A stretch of DNA of 64,000 nt, from the NCBI GenBank assembly GCA_963707905.1, contig CAVPSA010000063.1, positions 1-64,000 of the forward strand. The letters are read 5' to 3'. This document shows, one piece after another, positions 29,915 to 38,841 of the stretch. Below the pieces are notes generated by a model that saw only the letters and a list, made by a program, of their open reading frames with translations, searched no databases and had not been told where the DNA came from. The translations under genes were made by a program, and so were the position numbers. The DNA is from DASXKD01 sp963707905. GTDB lineage: Bacteria; Actinomycetota; Actinomycetes; Streptosporangiales; Streptosporangiaceae. The stretch's first letter is position 1; every line of letters starts with the position of its first letter.

Positions 29915-30187
29915 AACGTGTCACCGGCTTACTGGGGCTGGTGCGGGCTGGGCGGCCCGTCCCAGCTGCGGTGCGCGAGGGGAGCGGTTGGTGCGGCGGG
30001 CGAGCTGATGAGCGTGCACGATGCCGGGGTCTCGTGGGTCGGCCGGCAGCGGTGATTGCTGTTCGCTGACCGGCCCGGGGACTGGCCGGCCCGGGGCGGC
30101 GCATGCCGCGGCGGATCTGCCTCATCTGGGTCTCCGTTCCGTCGGGACGCACAGTGGCGCTGACGTTGTCTGTGGGGGTGCGGGGTC

Positions 30188-30433
30188 TCATGACGGGCTT
30201 GCCTCCCCGCCGTCGTCTGGATCCAGCCGACGCACCGAGATCAGGCACATCCCGAGGTCGCGCACCTTGATCAGCACTCCGTGCAGCGCAGGCTGATCGG
30301 GCAGCGGCCCGCAGATGACTGTCTGGCTGTCCTCGGCGGTGACCTGGAGGCCCTCGAACCAGGCCGTCCAGCGCTGGTCGAGGGCTCCCTGGACGCGGAT
30401 CTCGTAGCGCGCGGGCGATTGCGAGCCGCTCAT
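30188..30433 (-). CDS. small conserved hypothetical protein in promoter cassette A
   Basis: 81 residues, resembling a recurrent actinobacterial small protein: YEIRVQGALDQRWTAWFEGL, GPLPDQPALHGVLIKVRDLG, and a hydrophobic strand MCLISVRRLDPD. The ATG overlaps the stop of a 22-codon leader (ATGA), so translation is probably coupled. It is transcribed from the conserved promoter at 30524-30574. Function unknown. Confidence 0.65.
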   Translation of the reverse strand: MSGSQSPARYEIRVQGALDQRWTAWFEGLQVTAEDSQTVICGPLPDQPALHGVLIKVRDLGMCLISVRRLDPDDGGEASPS

Positions 30434-30498
30434 GCCCGGCTCCTGCCCGCGGCGCGGGCGGTGCCGATGGTGAACTGGCCGGGATTGACAGCAGCCAT
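30430..30498 (-). CDS. 22-residue leader peptide
   Basis: ATG at 30498 encodes MAAVNPGQFTIGTARAAGRS plus RA and stops with a TGA that overlaps the next gene's ATG. It lies directly downstream of a cassette promoter. The same design (short ORF with ATGA overlap) occurs at 31156, which supports its being translated. Confidence 0.5.
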   Translation of the reverse strand: MAAVNPGQFTIGTARAAGRSRA

Positions 30499-30523
30499 GT
30501 GTTCCGTCCTGTGGTGTGGGTCT

Positions 30524-30574
30524 GTGACCTGCACGCTACGAACGCACGGCGGGCCGGGCGTCACTCGAAAGTGG
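30524..30574 (-). promoter_or_regulatory. cassette promoter A (leftward)
   Basis: Read on the minus strand, CCACTTTCGAGTGACGCC is followed after exactly 18 bases by TAGCGT, then by the leader ORF. Three other sites in segment B have the same two blocks and the same spacing. The first block contains a CACT-TTCG-AGTG inverted repeat, suggesting activator binding, and TARCGT fits a -10-like position. Confidence 0.75.
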
Positions 30575-30654
30575 CCATGGAAGGTGGAATCTTCTGTGAC
30601 GGCTTAGGCACGGAAGTGCTGTCCTGCGTCTGCGCGTTTCCAGGGGGGTACACC

Positions 30655-31007
30655 GCGGGGATGCGCGGCCAGCGGATGCCGCCCGGTTCGTGGCGGCATT
30701 CACCCGCAGCTACCGCTACGTGCTGGACTACCTGGCCGAGGAGGTGCTTAAGCGCCAGAACGAGCAGATGCGTGAGTTCTTGCTGGAGACCTAGGTGCTG
30801 GATCGGCTCAGCGGCTGCCGATGGTACGCCGCGTTCGCGGTGCGAGCCTTAGCCGAGATCGGCGTGGCGAGCAGATGCTGAGCACTGCCGCCCGAGGATT
30901 CCAGGCCGTGGCAGAACGCCAAAGCACGTCAGCCACGTCCTGGGCAAGCTCGCCGCGGCCAGCCGCGGCGAGGCCGTCGGCCCGGGGCGCGGGGAACCGG
31001 GTCTGAT
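30655..31007 (+). pseudogene. remnant of a MalT/LAL-type LuxR regulator
   Basis: Two pieces of the same family as the regulator at 35682. Near 30690: FVAAFTRSYRYVLDYLAEEV then LKRQNEQMREFLLET, which ends in a stop. Near 30920: HVSHVLGKLAAASRGEAVG, the end of a LuxR HTH. The ATPase domain and most of the middle are missing. It lies between outward-facing promoters A and B, as the fuller copy lies between C and D. Confidence 0.75.
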
Positions 31008-31074
31008 CCCCTGACACCGGCGCTCATCGCGCCGGCACCTTCGTGCCCGGGCCGCCGCGGAAGATTCCCCCTGC

Positions 31075-31121
31075 CATGTCCACTTTCGAGTGACGCCCGC
31101 CGCAGTGCCAGCTCATAGCGT
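31075..31121 (+). promoter_or_regulatory. cassette promoter B (rightward)
   Basis: CCACTTTCGAGTGACGCC at 31080-31097, 18 bases, then TAGCGT at 31116-31121. The leader ORF starts at 31156 after GGAG. It drives the tannase-family gene. Confidence 0.75.
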
Positions 31122-31155
31122 CCCCGCAAGGCCACTAGCACGAAGGAGATGAGCG

Positions 31156-31281
31156 ATGACCACTCGTACCACGGCCCCGCGGGGCAGTCGGGCCCGGCAG
31201 ACGGCTATCACTCCGAACGGCGTGGCGGGTGCCGGCTATCCCGCAGACGACCAGAGTCATGGAGGGACGACGACCCGATGA
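31156..31281 (+). CDS. 41-residue leader peptide upstream of the tannase gene
   Basis: ATG at 31156 with GGAG 7 bases upstream; it starts MTTRTTAPRGSRARQT and is rich in Thr, Arg and Gly. Its TGA overlaps the ATG of the tannase-family gene at 31278 (ATGA), which argues for coupled translation. Same architecture as the 30498 leader. Confidence 0.5.
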   Translation: MTTRTTAPRGSRARQTAITPNGVAGAGYPADDQSHGGTTTR

Positions 31282-32991
31282 AACGACGCCTTCGGATAGC
31301 ACCGCGCGGCGGCCTTGTCGCGTTGCTCGCTGCCGCAGTTCTGCTGGGTGCCAGCTGTCCGGCATCAGCAGGAATGGGTGGTGCGCTGGCGGCAGGCCGA
31401 ATCGCGGCTGCGGGTCCGATCACGCCGGTGCGGGCATGTTCCGCCTTGCCGCACATGAATTTCGGCGCCGTGCGGGACGCTCCGGGCAAGGTGACCTCGG
31501 CGGTAGTGGTGCGCGGCACGCCGCCTGCCAAGCCCGTGCTGTTCTGCGACGTCAACAGGCTTCTTCGCGCCGAAGACTCATTTCGAGATCAAGTTGCCGG
31601 TCGCCACCTGGCACGGCCAGTACGTGCAGGAGGGCTGCGAAACTCTGTGCGGGGCCATTCCGGCGCTGGGTCTCCCGGTTGCGGGCTTGACTTGCACCGC
31701 ATTTGACAACGGTCAACTGGCGCTGGCAGCCGACGACGAAGGGCACACCGGCAGCGCCACCGACGGCTCATGGGCCAAGAACAGCCTCGCGCTGCGAGTC
31801 GTTTTCGGCCTGACCTCCGAGCACAGCCTGGCTCACATGTCCAGAGCGATCATCACCGCCTACTACGGCCGGCCGGCCTCCTTCACCTACTACGACGGAT
31901 GCTCCACCGGCGGACGGGAAGCGCTCACCCTGGCGCAACGATACCCACGCGATTTCAACGGGATCATCGCCGGCGCACCGGCAGGCAATCTCGCGCCTCT
32001 GACCCTGTTCACTGCCTGGCTGGTGCGCAGCAACACCGGACCGGACGGCCACCAGATCCTGACATCGGAGAAGATCCCAGCGCTGCACGCAGCCGTGATG
32101 CGGGCCTGCGGCAACGCCCACGGGATCATCACCGACCCACGCCACTGCGGATTCAACCCCGCCTCGATCCAATGCCCACCCGGCAAGAACACCCAAGCGT
32201 GCCTGACCCCGGCGCAAGTGCGAGCGGTCCGCAAGTTCTACCGCGGCCCGGCCGACATGCGGGGCCGCAGCCTGTACAACGGTGGCCAGCCCTACGGATC
32301 CGAACTGGGCTGGACAGGCAACTTCGTCGAGCCGGCGGCCGACCGGGCCGCCCCCGCCGACACGCCGGCCGCAGCCCTGGCGCGGAACTACCTCAAGTAC
32401 ATGGCGTTCCTGCCGAACCCGCCGGCCAGCTTCACTCTCGCCGACGTCAAGTTCACCGACTCCGAGTTCGCCAAACTCAACCTGCTGGGCAACGCCATCT
32501 ACAACGCCAACAACCCGGACCTGCGAGCATTCGCGGCGCACGGCGGAAAGCTGATCCTCTACCACGGCTGGGTGGACCAGGCCATCCCGCCCTGGTCCAC
32601 CCTGGACTACTACGCAGCCGTCGAGCACACCATGGGCGGCTTCCGCCCCAGCCAGGCCTTCTCCCGGCTCTACCTGATTCCCGGCACCTACCACTGCCTG
32701 TACGACACACCCGACGGCAGCCCGAACTTCGTGAACCTCGTGAACTTCCTGACCCCGCTGATCTCCTGGGTCCAGCGCGGCATCGCCCCAGCAACCATCC
32801 CAGCCAACATCGGTACCCCCCAGGGGACGATCACGCTGCAGCAGAAGGTGCGGCCCTACAACGCCCTCACCCCCGTCACCCCAGCCAAGGGAAGCCTGAA
32901 CGGCCACTACCACTACATCGGCACCTACCAGGCGGCACATCACGCAACGCCCGCCACCACGAGCCTCGGCCGAGGCCAGAACCTGCGATAG
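31278..32991 (+). pseudogene. secreted tannase/feruloyl esterase-family protein, one frameshift
   Basis: Hydrolyses ester bonds of plant phenolics or related compounds. A signal peptide (GGLVALLAAAVLLGASCPASA) follows the ATG at 31278. The frame shifts near 31560 and then runs unbroken to 32991. Motifs: YYDGCSTGGREALTLAQRYP with the catalytic Ser, ILYHGWVDQAIPP with Asp, PGTYHCLYD with His, and a TDPRHC calcium-loop-like region. Intact length would be about 570 residues, normal for the family. Expressed from promoter B. Confidence 0.85.
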
Positions 32992-33002
32992 GAGGGGAAC
33001 CC

Positions 33003-33147
33003 CGGTGCCCTGCCCCGCGGCCGCCGGGCCTGGTGCCGCGCATGCGGCTGGCGGACCTCCCCGGAGAGACTGAACGGGGCTGGTGCTGGTCTGCGCCCTG
33101 GGCAGGTACGGCAAGATAATCCTGTTGGCTGCCGAGCCCGGCGCGGG
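33003..33147 (+). pseudogene. N-terminal scrap of a third MalT/LAL-type regulator
   Basis: The shifted frames read VPRMRLADLP and GLVLVCALGRYGKIILLA, matching VPRPRLAERL and the Walker A region GLVLVCAPAGYGKTALLA of the regulator at 35682. It is cut at about 33147, where IS256 transposase sequence begins on the other strand. Only about 48 codons remain. Confidence 0.6.
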
Positions 33148-33315
33148 CTCCCGGTTGAGCCGTTCCTGAGAGTTGTTGGACCAGATCTGCCGCCAGATCG
33201 CCTTGGGGAAGCTGGTGAAGGCGAGGATGTCGGGGCGGGCGGTGTCCAGGTGCGCGGCCACGGCGGGCAGCTTGCCGTCCAGGGCTTCGAGCACCCGTCG
33301 AACTGGGCGTGCACC
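33148..33315 (-). pseudogene. IS256-family transposase, internal fragment
   Basis: Reads LEALDGKLPAVAAHLDTARP, DILAFTSFPKAIWRQIWSNN and SQERLNRE, the conserved region just before the C-terminus of Mutator transposases (LLAFTAFP...WRQIWSTNPQERLN). No other transposase parts remain. Different from the IS256 copy at 9959. The 300 bases to the right are non-coding apart from a possible small ORF. Confidence 0.75.
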
Positions 33316-33479
33316 GAAGCGGCCTCACCTCACGACGACACGCTAACCAGCGCAAACCGGCCACCACCTCCGCGGAGGCAACCCCGGCAGGGCCGCGCCG
33401 GCCCGAGATCGGCCGGTAAGGCATTGACCCCGGCCCGGGTCCGCTGCATCGACCGTTGCGACGGCCAGCGGTGCAGGTG

Positions 33480-33609
33480 AAGTCACAATCGGGCTCCTCC
33501 GAGCCTGAGCGATGCAGCAGTAGTCTCCGCCCGTCCAGTCGTAACGACACCCCCGCGGTGGCGCGCTGGTCGTCCCTGGCCGATCTTCAGCTGGCTGGCG
33601 TGTTGCATA
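33480..33609 (-). CDS. possible small protein of about 41 residues
   Basis: An ATG near 33606 follows AAGGAGAGCCCACCCT and opens MQHASQLKIGQGRPARHRGG..., ending ASLRLGGARL near 33484. It is basic, with no known domain. Support is only the good ribosome-binding site. It lies upstream of nothing on its strand except the IS fragment. Confidence 0.25.
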
Positions 33610-33622
33610 GGGTGGGCTCTCC

Positions 33623-34588
33623 TTAACGAAGGCTTGATGTCGGCGGGGGTTTCCCGTAGCGCCGGGAAGCGCCCGCGTCGTCGGCGGAGGCCGGATCGCC
33701 AGATGGATGCAGGAACCGGCGCAGTGCTTCGGCGACCGCGACCGGCGCTTTCTTTTCCGGCGCGGTGTGCCGTAGGCCGTCCAGCAGCTCCAGTTCCGAC
33801 CCGGGGAGGACCTTGTGCAGTGCCTGGAGTGCCGGGAGTGTGATGGTAGCTGGGCTTTTGGCGCCGCCGAGCAGAAGCACCCGGGCGGTGACCGAGGCGA
33901 ACCGGCCCACCGTTGGCGCGTCCAGCCTGGCGATCTGCTCGTTCTCGGCTAGTGCGGTCGGCAGCAGCGGCTCCAGCTGCCGCCACTGGCTGTTGGGCAG
34001 GCAGTACATCAGCGCCCGGACCAGGCCCAGCGGCATCCGGGCGAGCATGTCCGGAGCGTGCCCGGCACCGCGGGCCATGACCGCGAACGCTCCCCGGGTG
34101 TCACCGGCGGCGAGAAGCCGCCGGTACTCGCCCAGCCAGCTGACTGGCACCGAGCCCGCGACCGAGACGTACGGCTCGTAGACGGCGACCCGGCGGAACG
34201 CGCCTGACCGCCGGGTCGTTTCCAGGCTGACGAGCCCACCGTAGCTATGACCGAAAACCATGGCCGCGCTGGTCCGGTGGTGAACCGCGAGCAGGTCCTC
34301 GCATTCCTTCTCGATGCTGTAGCCCGTACCTTGGGGCCCGCTGGTGCCCCGCCCGCGGCGGTCCATCACATGGACCGTCAGGGACCGGGCCAGCAGCCGG
34401 GCGAGCGGCATGTAGTCGCGGGCCGACCGCAAGGTGCCGCCGATGAGGATTACTCCCTCGCCAGAGCCGAGGGTCTGGTAGCCGATCACCGTTCCGTCGC
34501 TGGATGTGACGGCCGCGGGCCGGGCCGCGGCCGCCGCCGTGACCGCCTGATCTTTGCGGCCGTGCCTGTGCTGGTTCTTCGTGGTCAT
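33623..34588 (-). CDS. alpha/beta hydrolase
   Basis: About 321 residues from the ATG at 34588, which has AAGGAGG 8 bases upstream. Motifs: oxyanion region VILIGGTLRSARDYMP, nucleophile elbow MVFGHSYGGLVSLE, VLLLGGAKSPAT near the acid position (where an Asp is usual, none is obvious), and LLDGLRHTAPEKK with the His. The substrate is unknown. It heads leftward, downstream of the DUF6069 gene, and could share its transcript. Confidence 0.8.
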   Translation of the reverse strand: MTTKNQHRHGRKDQAVTAAAAARPAAVTSSDGTVIGYQTLGSGEGVILIGGTLRSARDYMPLARLLARSLTVHVMDRRGRGTSGPQGTGYSIEKECEDLLAVHHRTSAAMVFGHSYGGLVSLETTRRSGAFRRVAVYEPYVSVAGSVPVSWLGEYRRLLAAGDTRGAFAVMARGAGHAPDMLARMPLGLVRALMYCLPNSQWRQLEPLLPTALAENEQIARLDAPTVGRFASVTARVLLLGGAKSPATITLPALQALHKVLPGSELELLDGLRHTAPEKKAPVAVAEALRRFLHPSGDPASADDAGASRRYGKPPPTSSLR

Positions 34589-34708
34589 TCCGGGCCTCCT
34601 TATGAGTCCTGGGGATGAGGCTGGCAAACCGTAGTGCCGGGTGCATTTGGCCGTCCGGGTGATTGTCGCTGTGCAGGCCGCAGCGCTGGTCAGTGCGAGT
34701 GAGATGAG

Positions 34709-35191
34709 CTACACAAGCCCGGGGTTCCGCTCCGCCTGCGGGGATGCCGTGCGCGCTGGCACCCTGCTGCCAGCTAGCGTGGGGATGAGGACCGCGGCGG
34801 CGGCCAGGTGCATGCCGGTCAGCGCCACCTTCGCGGCCGTGGTGGCATCACTGCTGAGCGGGCCGGCCAGTGACAGTGCCAGCACGGCCAGCGCGGTGGC
34901 GGTCCAGACGGCTCGTGCCCGTGGCGTGAAGTGCTCCAGCGCGGCCAGTAGTGCCCACCCTGCCAGGCCGGTCAGGATGCTCACGGCGGCCACCGTGGCC
35001 GGGCCAATGTGCTGGGTGCCCGAGCCCACGTGAACTCGTAGATCAACGTCGGCCAGTGGCCCGGCCACCGCCCACACGGTGAGCGTGGCGGCTGCGGCGC
35101 CGAGCACGGCCAGGGCGCGCCTGCGCCGGCTGGGGCGCGTCCTGCCGTCGGCTGGCGCCATCCCAGCGGCGGTTGCATTGGTTGTGGACAT
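34709..35191 (-). CDS. DUF6069-like four-helix membrane protein
   Basis: 160 residues from the ATG at 35191, which has AGGAGG 7 bases upstream. Four hydrophobic helices are evident (ALAVLGAAAATLTVWAVAGP, TVAAVSILTGLAGWALLAAL, TATALAVLALSLAGPLS, AKVALTGMHLAAAAVLIPTL) with a GPLADVDLRVHVGSG loop after the first. This matches small actinobacterial membrane proteins often placed beside regulators. Function unknown. It is in the transcript starting at promoter C. Confidence 0.7.
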   Translation of the reverse strand: MSTTNATAAGMAPADGRTRPSRRRRALAVLGAAAATLTVWAVAGPLADVDLRVHVGSGTQHIGPATVAAVSILTGLAGWALLAALEHFTPRARAVWTATALAVLALSLAGPLSSDATTAAKVALTGMHLAAAAVLIPTLAGSRVPARTASPQAERNPGLV

Positions 35192-35333
35192 GAGGCACCT
35201 CCTGGTTGCGGGAAGAATCGGCATCTTGCTGCGAATCCGGGCGTTCAGGCGGGCTGCGGGCAACCCATAACCCATAGGCCAGGGTGATCAAGGCGGCCGC
35301 CGCCTTGACTTGGTCGGCCTTGTGAGCAGTCAT
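35043..35333 (-). CDS. small first ORF of cassette C
   Basis: ATG at 35333 follows CAGGAGGAAGC, an excellent site. It opens MTAHKADQVKAAAALITLAY, then GLWVARSPPERPDSQQ. Only this first part looks protein-like; the frame continues under the start of the DUF6069 gene as a probable shadow, so a premature stop may have been lost to an indel. Probably the counterpart of the leader ORFs in cassettes A and B. Confidence 0.4.
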   Translation of the reverse strand: MTAHKADQVKAAAALITLAYGLWVARSPPERPDSQQDADSSRNQEVPHVHNQCNRRWDGASRRQDAPQPAQARPGRARRRSRHAHRVGGGRATGRR

Positions 35334-35360
35334 TGCTTCCTCCTGCCGGTACGCGCTTGT

Positions 35361-35411
35361 GCCCTCCGTACGCTAGGAAGGCCCGGCAGCCCCGGCGTCA
35401 CCCGAAAGTGG
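35361..35411 (-). promoter_or_regulatory. cassette promoter C (leftward)
   Basis: On the minus strand, CCACTTTCGGGTGACGCC, 18 bases, TAGCGT; the small ORF starts at 35333. This site has G in place of A at the tenth position. The remaining roughly 270 bases to the regulator gene at 35682 hold no other signal. Confidence 0.75.
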
Positions 35412-35681
35412 ACATGACCGGTGGAGTCTTCCGCGGCCGCGCCGGGCACCAAAGTGCCGCGCCGCCTGGCGCCGGGCCGCTGATCTGCGTCGTTTGACAG
35501 AGCGGTCTGGGTCGGCCGCGGTGGCATGTGCCCTGACCTGCCTCGCTCCGGCGGCTGGCCGTTCGCCTGGTCGCCGGCATGGCCGAGGGCGGCAATTAAG
35601 GTCGCTAGACGACGTATTTTGATGGTAACGACGGGTCTTTCCATGGAGGATCACTGGAAGCGTTGAGCGTGCAGGTCGACA

Positions 35682-38446
35682 GTGACTGAACGGCCCCCGG
35701 TGGCCGCATCGGAGGCTGCCGTGCCCGAGCGGGACGTCCTGCTGGCCACCAAGCTGCACGTGCCCGGCCCGCGGCCGGACTTCGTGCCCAGGCCGCGGCT
35801 TGCGGAACGGCTCGACGAAGGCCTGGGCCGGGGGCTGGTGCTGGTGTGCGCCCCGGCCGGGTACGGCAAGACGGCGCTGCTGGCCGACTGGGCCCGGCGC
35901 GGCGAGCGGCCCGTGGGATGGCTGTCGCTCGACGGTGGCGATAATGACCCGGCGCGGTTCTGGCGGCACGCGGTGGCCGCGCTGGACCGGGCGTGCCCCG
36001 GGATCGGCGAGCGGGCGGGCCCTCTGCTCGGGCCGCCGGCGCCGCCGTCGTTCGAGCCGCTGGTGACCGCGCTGGTCAACGAGCTGGCCACCCAGCGCAG
36101 CACGGACGACGTACTGCTGGTGCTCGACGACTACCACCTGATTGACTCCCAGCCGGTACACGCTTGTCTTGGGCTTCCTGATCGAGCACCGGCCACCAAG
36201 GCTGCACCTGGTGCTTACCAGCCGCGCCGACCCGCCGCTGGCGCTGGCTCGGTTGCGGGCTCGCGACGAGCTGGCCGAGCTGCGCGCGGCCGAGCTCCGG
36301 TTCACCGCCAATGAGGCAGCGGCCATGCTGCAGCAAGTAGCGGCCGTGACACTGCCCGACGGGGCCATGACCGCGCTGGCGGCGCGCACCGAAGGATGGG
36401 CGGCCGGGCTGCAGTTGGCCGCTCTGTCACTGCGCGGACAAGCACGATGCTGCTGCTTTCGTGGCCGCGTTCACCGGGAGCCATCGCTACGTCCTTGACT
36501 TTCTGGCCGAGGAGGTGCTGGAGCAGCAGAGCGAGCAGGTGCGGGCGTTCCTGCTGGAGACCTCGGTGCTGGAGCGGCTCAGCGGCTCCCTATGCGACGC
36601 GGTCACCGGCCGTCCGGGCAGCCAGGCGCTGCTGGAGCAGGTGGAAAGGGCTGGCCTGTTCCTGGTGCCCCTTGATGAGGTCCGCGGCTGGTGGCGTTAC
36701 CACCATCTGTTCGCCGACCTGCTGCGTGCCCGGTTGCGGGAGGAACAGCCTGGCCTGGTGGGGCAGTTGCACCGCAACGCCGCGGCCTGGTGCGAGGAGC
36801 ATGGCCTGGCCGATGACGCGATCCGGCAGGCGGTGGCCGCGCCGGCGGGGCGACCTGGGCTGCCCGGCTGATCGAGCAGCATTTCGACGAGGTCTTCTTC
36901 CTGCGCGGCGAAGCGGCGACGGTCCACCGGTGGCTTGTCGGCGCTTCCCGGTGAGCTGGTCCGCTCCCGCCCGCGGCTGCCGCTGGCACAGGCGCTGATG
37001 GCAGGTATCAGCGGTCGCGTGCCGGCGGTGGCACCGTTGCTCGACGCGGCCGAGCGCGCCTCGCCGGGCGCGGCCGAGGAGCCGTTTCGAGCCTCGGCAG
37101 GCCGGGCCGCCAGCATGCTGGTCAACGTTCCTGCGCTGATCGCGCTGCATCGCAGCCAGCTCGCTGAGCTTCGCGGTGACGCCGACGCTGCGGCCGTGCT
37201 TGCCTCGGCTGCCCTGGCCGAGAGCAGCGAGGAAGAGTGGCTGCTGATCTCCAGCGCCCGGGGGCATCTGGCAGTGGCCGGGGTCGCTGCACGGCCAGCT
37301 TCCGGGAGGCCGAGGGCCGGTTTCAGTCCATCCTCGCTGGGCGGCAGGGCCATGCGGCCAGCTAACGATGACGGCGTACGGCTGCTATCAGCTCGGCCAG
37401 ATCCAGCGTGCCCAGGGTCGCCTGGACGCCGCGGTGCGGACCTACCGGCAGGCGCTGGAAGCGACCGCGGTACCAGGCCAGCCGCCGCTGCGGGCCGCGG
37501 GTCCGGCCTATGCCGGACTGGCCGAGGTGGCCTATCAGCGGGACGACTCGACGCGGCGCTCCAGCATGTCAGTGAGGGCATCGCGCTATGCCGCCGGTTC
37601 GTCTACACGGCGGCGCTGGCGACCGGGCTGGTGACCCTGGCGTGGATCCGGCAGCCCACCGGTGACCCGGCCGGGGCCTTGGCGGCGATGAGCGAGGCCA
37701 GGAAGGCTGCACCGGACCCGGGTGGGCTGTTCAACCCGGTCCCGGCGCAGTGGGCGCGGCTGCTGCTGGCTCAGGGTGACCTGGCCGGAGCTGCCCGCTG
37801 GGTAAAGGATCGTGGCCTCAGTGCGGACGACGAGCCGGACTACCCCCGCGAGCCCGGGCATCTGGTGCTGGCCCGGGTATTGCTGGCCCAGGAGCGGCCC
37901 GGCCAGGCACTGGCACTGCTGGACCGGCTGCAAGCGGCGGCAGTCGTCCCCGATCGGGCTGGCAGCCTCATCGAGATCCAAGCGCTACAGGCGCTGGCGC
38001 TTGCGGTCAGCGGCGAGGAGACGGCTGCGGTGGCCGCTCTGGCCGGTGCGCTCACGCTTGCCTGTCCGCAAGGCTATGTGCGGGTCTTCGCCGACGAGGG
38101 CCCGCCGATGGCCGCGCTGCTGGGTCGGCTGATCGCGGCGCAGCGGGCCGGGCGCGCCACCGCCGGGGTCCCGCTCGGCTGCCTGGCCCGGCTCCAGCGA
38201 GCGTTTGACCCAGAGCACACCCCGCCGGTTCCAGGACAAGGCACCGCAGCGGTGCCGGGCATCGTTGAGCCGCTGACCGCCCGCGAGCTGGAGGTGCTGG
38301 GAATGCTGGCGGCGGGCCGGTGGACCCGGGCCATCGCCAGTGAGCTGGTGGTCACTCTCGACACAGTCAAAAAGCACGTCAGCCACCTGCTGGACAAGCT
38401 CGGCGCGGCCAACCGCACCGAGGCGGTCGCCCGGGCCGGGAACTAG
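35682..38446 (+). pseudogene. MalT/LAL-type LuxR regulator, multiply frameshifted
   Basis: A transcription activator of about 900 residues. ATPase: TKLHVPGPRPDFVPRPRLAE, Walker A CAPAGYGKTALLADWARRG, LLVLDDYHLIDS; then RTEGWAAGLQLAALSLRGQ and WWRYHHLFADLLRARLR, hallmarks of MalT-type regulators. C-terminus: LTARELEVLGMLAAGRWTRA, LVVTLDTVKKHVSHLLDKLG, a complete LuxR HTH. Frameshifts near 36165, 36450, 36860, 37300 and 37550. It sits between outward-facing promoters C and D and is the best candidate activator for all four. Confidence 0.85.
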
Positions 38447-38570
38447 GGCTGATCCCTTAACCGCGGTCAGCTGAAGGCAGGTTCTCGTCCTCCGGTCGGC
38501 CCTGTCAGGCCGCCCGCCACGCCCCACAGGCACCTTCGTGCCGCAGTCCGACGCCGGGGATGCCACCCGC

Positions 38571-38617
38571 CATATCCACTTTCGAGTGATGCCCGCCGCG
38601 GCACCGCCCCATAACGT
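38571..38617 (+). promoter_or_regulatory. cassette promoter D (rightward)
   Basis: CCACTTTCGAGTGATGCC at 38576-38593, 18 bases, then TAACGT at 38612-38617. The downstream ORF begins at 38650 after AAGGAG. Differs from the others only in T for C in the first block and A for G in the second. Confidence 0.75.
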
Positions 38618-38649
38618 CGGGGTGTCCGGCTACCGAGAAGGAGCACACA

Positions 38650-38841
38650 ATGCGAATCTTCGTCATGGAGGCTGAGGGTGCTATCGGTGCCCGGATCGCT
38701 ACGCAGCTCATCGATCGCGGTCACCAAGTGGTCGGAGGCCATAGGTCACACAGGAACGCCGGGCGAGTCCGGGGGCTCGGCGCGGCGGCAGCGCTCGGCC
38801 AGCCGACGTGCGTGCGGCCCCGCATCGTGGGGTGTTCCTGA
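38650..38841 (+). pseudogene. NAD(P)-binding epimerase/reductase, N-terminal fragment
   Basis: 63 residues. The start MRIFVMEAEGAIGARIATQL is a Rossmann beta-alpha-beta with a glycine-rich loop (one glycine replaced by Glu), then IDRGHQVVGGHRS. After about residue 50 similarity ends and a stop follows; the TGA overlaps the ATG of the next gene (TGATG). It seems to be a truncated extended-SDR now acting, at most, as a leader ORF. Confidence 0.6.
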
